DNA from: Rostratula benghalensis
Taxonomy: Eukaryota; Chordata; Aves; Charadriiformes; Rostratulidae
Assembly (NCBI GenBank): GCA_013399305.1
Contig: VXAI01000097.1
Span: 1,721,298 to 1,785,297, forward strand
Direction of reading: 5' to 3'
Length of the DNA stretch: 64,000 bases
This document shows positions 24,301 through 36,330 of this stretch, piece after piece. How positions within the stretch are numbered: position 1 is the stretch's first letter; every line of letters begins with the position of its first letter. Under the pieces are notes generated by a model, which saw only the letters and a program-made list of their open reading frames with translations, was not told where the DNA came from and searched no databases. Made by a program: the position numbers and the translations under genes.

Positions 24301-27300
24301 GTCATCATCCCTAGAGAGTTCACCCAGAATCTGATATGCTGATGTTGAAGAAGGGGGGAGGGACACAGGGAAGGAAGCCTGCTGTGATGCTAGCCAAAAA
24401 GGACACGACCTGAGCCTGGTGCCCTTCTCTTCCTGCAAATTGACAGAAACTACATAGAGCAGACTTGGATTAATCTGAATTAATATTCAGATACTCCTGA
24501 TGGGTTAGACAAACCTCTGCTGGGAATGGCTGCAGCAAAGGCACAGGGTCACCACCCTTCTGTCTCTGAGGGCTCTTTCTAGCTTATTTTTTCCACACCT
24601 TTAAATACAATGTGATCTGACTGGCTCTTTCACTGTATGCCACACGTCACCAAGACCCATGCTGCTTCTCCAGGAACTGGACTGAGCCCACATTGCCGGC
24701 ATCCCTTCTGTCTTGCTCCCTGGTTTGTACAGGTTTTTACCCCCCTGACTGCAAGCACCCCAGTTCAGCCACAAATCAGTGCATCTCAGGACTTGGAGGC
24801 AAGCTTAGATTTGCTCAGTCAGCTCCTGGTCATGCTCTGGCATGGGCAAGCTGGCCACCACAGTACCCATGCAAGCAGAGACAAGTTGCTGATGGACCCC
24901 ATGTCTGTGTGAGGCACATTTAGGGTAGAGCAGTGGAGTCTGGTACTGCACTCTGCCACATCCTCTGCATGTGCTAGAGCAGCAACATTGCCATTTTCCA
25001 GATTGGGAAAGGATCTGCTTCCAGATGGTCTTCTGGGCTCTGGTTGTTTGCAGTGTTTCTGGCGGGGAAGGTGTTATGGAGGAAAAGACACACGAACCTC
25101 TACCATGGACATATTTCATGTGCTCCACCAAAGGACTCCCTACCCCGTGTAAGGCACAGACAGGAAAACAGAAAAGCAACTGACTCCCCTCACTGTCAGA
25201 GGGACCTGGCTGGTGTTTGGAAATCTCTGGCCCTGAGCTCAAAACACAGATAATAACATCATGTATTGGGATTTCTGGAGACTGTGGCTGTACTTGGGAA
25301 GAGTGATGGACCCCGTCTTCTTCATGCAAAGATTTTAATCAGTCTTCTGAAAAACACCGTGCACATCAACCTTCACCTGCTGAAGTTGTCTTAGGTACCA
25401 TTAGAAGTTCTCTGACTTCTGTTGAAGATAAATGCAGATCATAAAGTCTCCTTTGCTTTTAAAAACTGCATTAATGTCTCTTGCAGCAAGTCCTGGCACA
25501 TGATTCTGTGGGTGGAAAGAAGACAAGAAAAGTCACTCTGATCCAGCCAGGACATTGGCAAACATCCACTGGGAACCACTGTCAGCACAGCCGTCTTTGT
25601 AGCTGGCAGCTACAGAAGGGCTCACGTCACCACACAGACATCGCTGCCCAAGGCAGCCAAGCAGAATAACACGCCCTCTCGGTGTCTAATATCACTGGTG
25701 AAGGGAAGATAATCTCACTGACAGCTAGGAAGGACTTGAAGTTAAACCTTGCCTGGTCCATGAAGCTCAGCAAATGAGCCAAGAACCATCTGTCACCCAA
25801 AATATATAGAGAAGGCCAAAACCATTGCAATGAAGTGTGATGTCTCACCTGAAACCTTCCCACTCCTGGCTCACTCCTGGCTTTCTAGAGCTGGGAGCTC
25901 TTGCACCTCCAGCAAGGCACTGGAAATCCAATATGATTTATTACCATCCGTCTGTTGTCTATTGCAGTGTTTATAACCAAGAGGAAGGCCTATTCTTCTC
26001 TGACAGTAAATCTACACTACAGAAAAGAAGAAAAATCTTGTTTTGATGTGTAATCTGGGTAAACATGACAAGGAGGGAACAGAAAGGCAAAAGAACAAAA
26101 GGCCATCTTTTGGCATTTAAAAAAGCCACAAAGAAACAGCAAAGCAAAGTAAGGCAACTGAAATGTTTGAAGTGTTGCTGCTAGAGCAGTTCCCTTTCTT
26201 CTCAGGTTTGTTTGTTGGTGGTTTTGTTGTTTTTTTTTTTCTCAAAGTCACTTTCTAAATAACTAATGCAACTATCACCTCTGTAATCATGCCAAAAGCA
26301 CTTGGTCACTTGACTGCAAGTATTCAGGATTTATGAAAAAAATGGAGTAGTGAATCTGAAATACAGTCTTGAAACAGTTAAAAATAATCTAGCTCACTGT
26401 GGGGATTCAGGATTCCCTATGAAGCCCAATGAGCAAAGCGCAATTGGCCACAACATCCACTGCATCTCCTCTCCATTGCCTTGGTCTACAAGGCCTTAAG
26501 CTTCAACATCTGTGCACACCAGACTTGCTGCTGACGTGTTCTTTGTACCAATTAAAACTTCAAAGCATACATTATACCATATACAAATTTTGCCATACAG
26601 CATGGAAAAAGTAATACCTAATTTCAAACTGCAGCATTCATGGGATGCAGGGCCCACTTCTAGTAAAGTAGAGAAGATGGATGTACTATTTGAATCTGGT
26701 CTTTGAAGCCAGCAAGCGTGTCCCACTACAGTGCTAAAGTTACCCCGTGCTTAGTATATGGCCTATGACAGGGACTACAGGGGCCTGAGAGCCACCAGAG
26801 GTCCATGATCTCCAGGTGTGCCATACAGATGCATTGAAGCCACTCGACTTTCCCAGCTGCAGGCAGAGGTGTTCATCACTGGAGCTTGTTGCAGAAAGCT
26901 GTGATGTTGTCTCAAAGCCACCACCTGCCCAGGCCTGGTGCATAACATGGTGGTGTTGGAACTACCTTTGGCAGGCTCAGGTCCCCCTACAGACCCGGCT
27001 AGGGGAGGGAGCTCCCCCAAATGCACCCTGTTAGGCTTTCTTTTTATTGGAGTGATATACATAGAGCAATCTCCATGTTTCTACCTCTCTGCTTCCTTAG
27101 TCACTGTCAAGCAAACAGATTTTTCTCAAGAGCACAGAAATTAATTTGGGACCAGATCCATTCTCCAGTCTGGAAAAGCGAGTTGGTGCTGCTATGACAC
27201 ACGGAGGGGATGTGGTCGTGTTGTACCAGACCTCACTGCTCCACCCTAAACCTTCCTCCTGCAGCGGGAGGGCAAGGCAAGAGAAGTGTTGTGGCATGGG

Positions 27301-29282
27301 TCATTATCCATAACATCTTCATGGCCATGCCCCATGCCTGAGCCCTGTTCTGCCTTACCATCAATCTGCTCACAGCCAGGATTGCCCAGTTCCCCAATTC
27401 TCCCAAACAAGGAGGTCAGCAGGAGGTGGGCAGTGAGGGGCAGAACGGTGTGCACTGGGTGAGGGCATTGGCCCTCACAACTACCTGGAAGAGACAACGA
27501 TGAGTCCAGGTTTAAGAGCAAGTGCTTTGCAGTCTCTTGGAGTAAAAAAAAAAAAAAATCAAATAGAGCAGGCTAAATAGATTACACTAATTAAGAGATG
27601 CAATATCCAGAGAAGAACAAGACGGTGTTTTCTTTGGGGGACATCATCTGTTGCCCAGGTGAAAAATAAAGTTTCCCCAACTGATCTGTCCTAGCTTATG
27701 TCCTTGTACATATGCTTTGGAATAAATTAACCAGAGCCATTGGCTTGGGTTTGTGTCTCCTCAATTATCCCACACCCTCCAACCCTTTTCCTATTTAAGC
27801 TCAGTCATTAACAAAATGAACAAAGAAAATGCTTACTAACTGAAAGGAAAATGAATGCTGTTTTCCCAGCACTTGGAAACACAGGACTTTATCTTGCATT
27901 CAGCTAGAAGAGAGCTAAGACTTGTTGTGGTAAGAGGTTTTCTTCTGCAACCCTCTGGCCAGGAAGCTGCTGTGGCTGCCTTCAAATCTATCACTGCCCA
28001 ACGTGATTCATGGCATTGCTGGCACAGACCAGGATTCCGGGATTCAGCCTCTCAGTGCTGCAACTGGTGACAGCTGTATCAGGACGGCAGCTGCTGGTGC
28101 CAGTAACATCTGCCACCGCTTGTGCTTCTTAAAAAAGGAACAGCAGGACCCACAAGCAGGGCAGGGGTGGGAACCAGAGCTAGGGTATGAAACAGCTTTG
28201 TCAGAAACACGGCAAAGAGCTTGTTGGTGCATGCAAGTCTCTTTAATAGTTTTGGGGGATTGGCAATGCAGAGTGTTGTGGGTGGATAAATACTACAGAG
28301 ATCTTTGGTTCATAAGGTTTAGTGTTTCTCTCTGGCATGCGGGAATTCCCACTGCACTTGCCACAAACAAATGCTAAACAAAGGAATAAATTAGTGGTGG
28401 GGGTCTGTTTTCTGATTGAAATCCAAATGAGTTTAAATGCTGCCACCTGAACTCCTCTAAATATTGCAAAACCGGACTCGGTCCTGGCAAATGATCCCTG
28501 TGGGTGAAGAGCAGAAGGATGTCACTGCTGGCAGTCCTACTGTGGGGCTGTGAAGACATTGAGCTCTCCTTTCCCCTCTACTGCTGCCCAGCCTCTGGGC
28601 TACCTGCCTGAGCACCCTGGAACTGCCCATACCATCTGCCACAGCAGTGGGAGCCTCCTCTGGGCTCACTCCTGGGTGCATGGGGTTGCCTCTGGACCTG
28701 GCACTGAAGACCCATTCTCAGTTTGAGCCACCTGCTCCCAGCCCCCTCGCATAAACTGCTCTTTACTGAGACAATGTGCTTTCTACCTTGGTCTCTGGTT
28801 TTGCTTGTGCAGAGTCTTCCCTAAAGTGATAGTTCCTTGGCTACGTAGTAGATGAGTCCTTTGTTTATATATTAAAATTTTATTCAGCCTGTTTGTTCAG
28901 CGTCCAAGAGTTTAATCACTGATTGCGCTTAAGGGTAGTCTGTATTTTTATTATCTACTTAATCAGATGAAAGAAGGCTCTTTTTCTTTTTTTTTTTTTT
29001 TAATTTATTCTTAATTAAGAAAATGCCTAGACTTGTTGCACAAGAGGAGTCCAGCCTTGTACCTCCTAGGCAGGAGCAAGCAGTGCTGCCAGGGAAAATG
29101 TCTTGTACACAATCTTCCTTTCAGATCTAGTTCTAAAAGGTAAGTGGCACTGACATGATCAATGTGATAAATGCCAGCTGCTGACTTACTGAACCCTTCA
29201 CTAACCTTCAACAACTGAAAATTAGACCACCTTATCCCCATTTATTTTGATAGATAAATATATAAAATAATGCATGTAATTA
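21396..29282. other. Intergenic sequence, no gene recognised
   Basis: Nearly 8 kb with no coding exon, RNA gene or mobile element that I can recognise. Open frames are short, overlap antisense to each other, and lack domains. Simple tracts: a T/G-rich run near 26205-26240, a poly-A near 27544-27558, and a poly-T near 28980-29003. Confidence 0.5.
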
Positions 29283-29353
29283 ATCATAGAATCAATCACA
29301 GCATTGTCTAGGTTGAAAGGGACCTTTGAGATCATCTAGTCCAACCACCAAAT
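29283..29353 (-). mobile_element. CR1 LINE, very short 3' end, reverse orientation
   Basis: AATCATAGAATCAATCACAG, then GTTGAAAGGGACCTTTGAGA and TCATCTAGTCCAACCACC, is the reverse complement of the last 70 or so bases of CR1. Only the 3' tail was inserted or survives. Confidence 0.88.
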
Positions 29354-32300
29354 ACATGGAGGCTTCTATTCTTTGAGGCTAGTATTGATTTAAGCAAAGC
29401 ATGAATATGCTGAAAGATATTTTAAAAAAAAAAAAGAAGATAAAACCAGATAAAATTGATGGGTAATTGAAACTTAAAATCCCCTTGAACAGTTTTCTGC
29501 TCTTCCCCAGCCATCTGCTTCTTGGTTGGGTGTCTCCTGCCCTTGCAGCAGGAGCACATCCCTGGCTGGACACCAGATACCAGGAGAAGGATCCAATTTT
29601 ACAGCAACTTCCCCACCAGTGGTTTTCGGTCAGCAACATCATTTTTCTCCTTTTAATATTCTCTTCATGGCTTTCCATGGTATCAGTGTTCCTTTTGGGA
29701 ACTGAGGCTGTGCTCAATTCCTTTTTCTGTCACTACAAATAATTAGATGTTAATACCCTGCTGTCTCCCCTCTTCCCTACAGGAGACCCCCTTAGCCGCT
29801 TGCTGTCCTGCAGGCTGGAGACACTGGGTGGTGGCATCACCAACGTTGCACTCTGCAGGATCCAGTGTCACCAGTGTTGTAGTGGCCACTGACAATTGTG
29901 GTGGTAGAGCTTCATCATTCTCCTTGTGCTGTGCTTGTTCCTCTATCTGTCTCCCACGTCCTGGCGAGCCAGATCCTACCCCACGCCTGTCTGATGGCTA
30001 AGGGGCTACCTTCTGATCTGGGGAAGTGACAGGAGTATTTGGGTCTCTCTGGAGGTGTGACTGCATTTGCAAGTCCCCTTGCCTTCCTCTAAACCCAAGA
30101 AGGATGGTCATGCATGCAGAAGTGCTAGCACATCTGTTCTGTCCTGCTTCTTCCACTAGAGCCCATGGCAACAGCTGAAACCCTTTGAGACAACCTTTTC
30201 TTGCATCACAGCCAACACTTGACTTGGGAAGGGATTTTCATCAGCTCCACAGAGCACTATTATGTCATTACTTCAAGTGCCAAGTGCTTCTATTGAATTT
30301 AAACCCTGGAGACTCCCTTGGAGAGGCTCCTTGCAGGCCAGGGCCCTCTGTGCAATCATTCCTGGATCCTCCCGTGGCAACAAGATGTCAGCTGAGGCTT
30401 CAGGCAGAGACTCCTGTCACAGGCAGTGAACAACACAGCTGCTGCTTCGGAAATGCCTCAGAGCACATCACCCAGGGTGCACAGCTTTGAGGTCCTGTCC
30501 CTTGGCATAGGCTACATTCACTCTTCCTGCCCCATCTTGTGCTCCGGGATCATAAAAATCACTGTTCATGTTGTGCAGGAAGAACCACTCCTCTTCTTCA
30601 CCACAAGGTGCTTGAGCATCCAGCTGCTCATTGTGAATGCAAGAGATGCTGCTACAGATGGACCTGAGGCTCTCTCAGCTCTGTTGAGGTCCTCTGCAGC
30701 AGGAGGACCAGCAGGGGTCCTGGCTGACAGCCCTGCCCAGAAAGATTTCTCAGCTTGTAGCATCTTCTTGCTCCCTTCTTAGCCAGGGAAGATAGGTGGG
30801 AGCTGGTTATGGGTGGGAGCATCTTTGGTGGGCATGAGGCTCCTCATCTCAGTGCTCAAGGGTGTTAAAGCTGGACCAGCAAGCTTTGCTGATGGGCAAT
30901 ACCTGTACTTATTGTGGTGAGGGGTGGGTGAGGGTTTCCATGTGCTCTGTGGCTCCCAGGGAACTCGGGCATGGAGGGATGGAGGAATGAACCTGCAAGA
31001 CTGAAAGAAAGGGGAGGATTTGCATCATGCTGGTGTGGATTCAAAAGCCCTTGGGTGGCAGAGACAATATAAATACAACACTGGTGGCATCCAACCAGTG
31101 GTGTCACTAGAGGTTGTAGTGACTCTGTAACAACAACCCCCTTCCAGGTGAACAGGAACAGTTTGTCTTTCACATGGAAAAGCCAGTCTACTACTTACAC
31201 TGTCGGCACCCATTTTACAAGGGACAACACACAGCAGTGCCTGCTGAGCCTTCCTGAAGATGCTGGTGTAGGTGCAGCATCCCATGGTGGTTCACAATGT
31301 CCCATTGCTTCAGTGTTGAGGCACAGATTTGGGGTTTCAGGTCTGTGAATGACCCAAAGAGCCTGCTGACCCCTCCACACTGCTGCATCAGTCACCCTTC
31401 AGCCAGGTGTGGCTGTCATGCTTGTGCTTCCAGGCTTGGGAGAAGAACTGAGGAAAATCCCACTGGCCAAGAGTCCTTTTGAGAGACGAGTTTGACTTGC
31501 CCTCGTGCCATCACCAGCTCCAGACTCCACTTTGGCAGCCCCAGAGCATACCAGTGTTTCCCACAGCTCAGTGCAGGTGCAGAGCACCTAAAATCCCACC
31601 CAGACAAGTGCAAACCAGTTTCTCTTCCTCTCTGTAAATGACGATTAGTAAAATACTGTCTGCCTATTTCAGGCATCTCCAGAAGCCCTCAGCTTCAATC
31701 CTCCAGGAAGACACAGACCGTGCTGAGCCTTGCTGGTACTGAACATCACACAGGGAGATATACCACCAAGCAAAGCACATTGGTGGAACTTCTCAGAGGA
31801 TCTGCTGTAAAATATTTAATACCAGGCATTTAAATGAGGCTGTGCTAGGTGGCATTTAGGGATGCTCTGCCAGGCAGAACTCAGGGATGAGCTGAGGTTT
31901 GCAGGGAGCCTGGATCACCCCTGTATATTTGTCTCCTTAGTCACTTCAGAGAGCTTACCTGCATGGGCTTACACGGGATCAGGGCAGAGGAAGCTTTGGC
32001 TGAATGTCAGGATCCCAAAGGTCTCACCATATACCTGGAGGAATCCAGACACAGAAGAACCCCATGAGGGTACAAGACAGAAGGAGAGGTTTCCTCAGAC
32101 ACATTCACTGCCTTTGTTACAAAGTTAGACGAGCCTACCTATTCTAAAAGAAAAAAACCCCAAAACCCAAACAAATTTTAAAACAGTGATCCTACAGCAA
32201 TATGAAAATTAATGGTAGAGATGAGAAGAGAAAACGGGATGGTTTTGATTTTATACACTAGGATCTGGTCTTTTCCCAGGAATACTGAGAAGTGGTACTG

Positions 32301-35300
32301 GAGCTGTCAATTCACTGCATGGGGGCGGTGGCACTGATGTTGGAGCCTTGTGTTCCAAACCCTTTTAAGGACAGAAATGTAAGCCAGCCCTGTCCCCACC
32401 TACCTGTGGCCACTGTGAGTGCTCCTGCCCTCAAAGCCACCAAAGCCCAGCTCTGCATAGAGACATGTCCTGGGACTGCCCGTACCAAGGAGAAACTGTC
32501 AGGTGCGATTCCCCCAAAGGTGGCTCAGCACAAGACAGTTGCCCACAGTTACCATTACAATATAAACCCTCCTAATTTCATGCACTTATTTGGCTACTCC
32601 CTTTGTTTTGTAGTGTTTGGGGTTTTTTTTCCTCAGCTTCTTTGTGAAGACAAATGCCAGCCCTGGTGGTTTCTGACAGCAAGTAGGACTTACTTTGTTG
32701 AATCTCAGCCATTTCATATCTTCAGTCCTTGTGAAATTTACCTCCCACCCTTTGACACAACAGGATGGTGGGTTTTCATGCTTCTCCTGCTGCCTCCCAC
32801 TAGCAGCTGGGAAAATGGTGATTTCCTTGCAAGAGAAGTGACTTTACAAAGACCATCGAGGCTCTGATTCTGCCTTCTTTGTGTTCACATTTTGCATGAG
32901 TTTAACTGAAGGTTTCTCAGTAGCTATATAGGTTGAAATCAGAACTATCTTCATGCCTGGCTCATTCAGCACTCTACCACATCCCATTCCACCCAGCAAG
33001 ACCAGCTAGGCTTCTTCAGCACAGACTTCATGTTCCTCAGATGCAGAGCTGGGGGATGAGAGGGCTGGGAGGTTGGAGACCACTCTCAGCAGGGGCTTTA
33101 AAAGCAAAATCTGGGAGGCCACTGATCATGCCCCTCTACTCTCTCAAGCTGTCTGCACCTACTGATGGAGCAAGACCTGCCCATTTCCCCTGTTTGGCCG
33201 GGATTTTCTCCCAGACACTTGGCCTGCAGGTCTTTGGACATTGGTTTTTCTGCCTCTGCCAGATGGCAATAATGGAGGAAACAAATGTTTTCCCCAAAAT
33301 AGTACCTCCCTTTGTGGCTTTGAACAGCCGTGTGTCACTCACGCTCCTGCTGAGTCTGGTTTTAGGTACATCTGGCTGCTCTGTGTAAAGAGGGCTATTA
33401 CTTCTTCCCAGAACAGATTGTCCATACCATGGACAGACTTTGTACATAATGACTCAATCTCTATGAAAAAAAAAAAACCAGAAGAGGAGCTACTGAATGG
33501 TGAAGGCAGCATGAGGCTGTGCTACCCAGATGGGAGCTCAGGAGGAGTCCCTGTTGGCCCCACTCTCCTCGTCCGGAGACCACCAAGCCCTCACCTAGGG
33601 TGTCTCCATCAGATGCCCACATGGGTCCCCAAGGTGGGTGACAATGATGCACCAAGGGGTGGCCATCACAGCGATGTCCCTGTGCTCCAGTCCTGAATGC
33701 AGGAGAAGATGCCAGACACGACTGGAGGGTGGAAGGGTGGAAACCACGGCAGAAGGAGGAAAGGGAGCAGAGGAAGGTGCCACTGCTCACAGTCTCCACT
33801 GAAGCTCTGATTTGAAGTTAAACACAGTACAGAAACTTAAAACAAGCAGGTGGGAGAGTTTTCAAAGCATGCAAGGACTTTTTCCTCCTCCTCCATTCCT
33901 GTGAGACCTGCCTGGGGAGTGTGGGCATGGGCACGAGCTGGTGGGGAAGGCAAAGCAGCGCATCCCTCAGTCCCTGCGCTCTGGCTCCTAATGAAATTCA
34001 TGCAAATTTTAGAAAGCGATTGAGATGTCTGGAGCTTCCTCCACATGTCACTGGCTTATTTCTAAGGGAAGCCGTAATGAGATGCCTGAAGGACAGGATC
34101 ATTTAGTTTTCTTTACAGTAATCGTAATTTAGATGCTCTGTAATACAATAAAAGTGAGAAGGAAATGGCAACTGGAACAGCTCGCCTGCTTGTCAGGCCT
34201 GATAAGCTGCAACACGCTGGCCAGGCAGCCCTTGTCCTGCAATGTTGGGAATACAGCTTTGCAGTCCTGTCTTACAATAAAAACTGTCCCTTGCTGTCCC
34301 CACTGGCCAAGCACACTGACCAAGGCACAGCCACCCTGCACGTGTCAGTGTTCTGGCCACTCCACAGCACCTCTTGCAGCACACAGCAGCCCAGCACACA
34401 GTAAAAGCTGCTGGAGGCAAAAGCACATATTTCAGCTCCTACCAACTCAGCTTGGGCCTCTCCAAGGGCCCTTGGTCACCTGAGCCCATGCCCAGCATAG
34501 CCTGAGCATCCTGCAATGGTGACGTCAGACTGCGGAGGCAGGTCTACCTTTGGAAAGCCCCAGCTTGCATCACAGAGCACTGCCTCTGAGCTGGGAAATT
34601 TTGCCTACATAACAGGAACACAGAGCTTGGCGCACCTCCTTATACATTTTAGACATAGATTTACCTGCACCTATGTCTGCAAAACAAATAAAACCCCTCC
34701 CACACTGTGCTGACCAGCGAGCACTCATTGAGCTGTATGGGAACAAATTTTGGCAAGGCTGGTTCTCATCAGCTGGGCAGGAGCTAACATATGTATAAGG
34801 TACAGCGTAGAGCTCAGCTGAGCTGCACCCTTACCTGCTCCTGCTCTGAAAAGCAAAAAAGTCCCTTTTATGGATTAAAAGGCATTCCTCTCCCTGAGCA
34901 GCTGCTGGCATCATTAGTGCAGGATGAGTCTGCCATTTTGCCTTTTCCTCCTGAATCTGCAGGAGAAAGAGCAGCAACAGAAATGATGAAAAGCCAGCAA
35001 CCCACTGCCACCTCTCACCAAGTGATTTCCCAGGGGTTTGCAGGTGGGAGCAGAGCTTGGAGAGAACAGCCAAAGGCCACGTGCAGGCTCTCAAGGGCCA
35101 CTGGCATGAAGGGGTTTGGTGCCCATCACCTCTCTCCTCAGCACTGGCTGCTCCAGGGACATGCATGGAGTCTGGGGCTTGTTGTCTCCAGCCCTGGAAG
35201 AAGTAAATCAGCTCGGGTACCAACACTCATGCCAGCTGCTCCTGGCAGGGACAGGCATTCAACGAGTTTCATCTTCCCCCAACCCTCACAGGTTTACACC

Positions 35301-36304
35301 TTTATAAAAACAGTGGATTTGGTACCACGTGCCTCTGACTTTGGTTTCTCCAACAGTAACTTTCTATTTCTAAAGGATCATCACCAAGGATATCCTAAAC
35401 TCATGCCCACCACCACCTGCTGTCACCGGGGGCTCCAAGTGTCTTCAGTGTAAATTCAACAGCAACCCTCACCATGTGCTGGCTGCTCAGGAGGTGCACA
35501 GGGCTGAGGAGTGGCTCTACCGCCTTCTCCTTGAAGCCTGAGGCTCTCCCAGCATCCTGCCGTGCCAGTCTCAGCCTTCTCCTAAAAATCTGGTTTATCA
35601 TTTTACAGAGTGACCTAGGAACCTCAGCCAGCTGTGAAGCACAGCAGGAGCCAGGCTGCTTAGAACTATCACTGTGCGTGCATGAAGGAAGAAGAGTGTT
35701 CATCGAGGAGGACATCCTGTGCTCAGAGATGTCCTGGGTGGAGGATGGTGGATGAAGGCATCCCAACCTGGCCAGGAGTGGCCATGGCCTTGGGAACTCT
35801 GTGGTGGGCAGCTGTGGGGCTCTTTCCTGGGGTGTCACCTCTGTCCACAGCTTTGCAAAGAGGGAATCTGCTCACTGATGATACAAAAAAAAAAGAAAAA
35901 AAAAAATCCCAAATCCTTTTGTTTACTGTGTTTTCTTCAGCAGCTTTTTCAATTGCCATTCATATCCCTCTCCCGAATCACCCTGTCAGCTCTCTACAGT
36001 CTCTCAGCTACCAGACACATTTAATTTGCCTGCCAGGCTCCTGGCAGCGATGTCTCTCCATCCTCTGTCCCTCCTCTATCCATCCATAGCCCAGTGCTGC
36101 TGTGGAGAAGAGCCAAGCTGGTGGCCTGTGCTCCTCATTGCTGTTCCTAGAGCTGGGGCAAATGGTGCCACGGGGCCCCAGCTCTGATGTCTGGGATGCA
36201 ATGAACTCAGCACAGATTTTGCATTCCACTGTGGTGGAGGATTGCAAGATAACACCCTGTACTGGGGTCCTTTCCTGTGTTCACAGTGGCTACTAATTAA
36301 TTAA

Positions 36305-36330
36305 TGTAATATATATAGATATATATTACA
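36305..36330. repeat. Perfect 12-bp inverted repeat with 2-bp spacer
   Basis: TGTAATATATAT, AG, ATATATATTACA: the two arms are exact reverse complements, so the site can form a hairpin or cruciform. It sits directly after a TAATTAATTAAT run in an AT-rich island of about 100 bases. Confidence 0.85.

Noticed and set aside
32292..32867. 191-residue open frame on the + strand
   Set aside because: Composition is irregular and no protein family is recognisable; treated as a chance frame in intergenic DNA.
34791..35453. 220-residue open frame on the + strand, the longest in the window
   Set aside because: No domain, signal or splice logic. An antisense frame of 131 residues overlaps it (34831-35226), as expected for GC-rich non-coding DNA.
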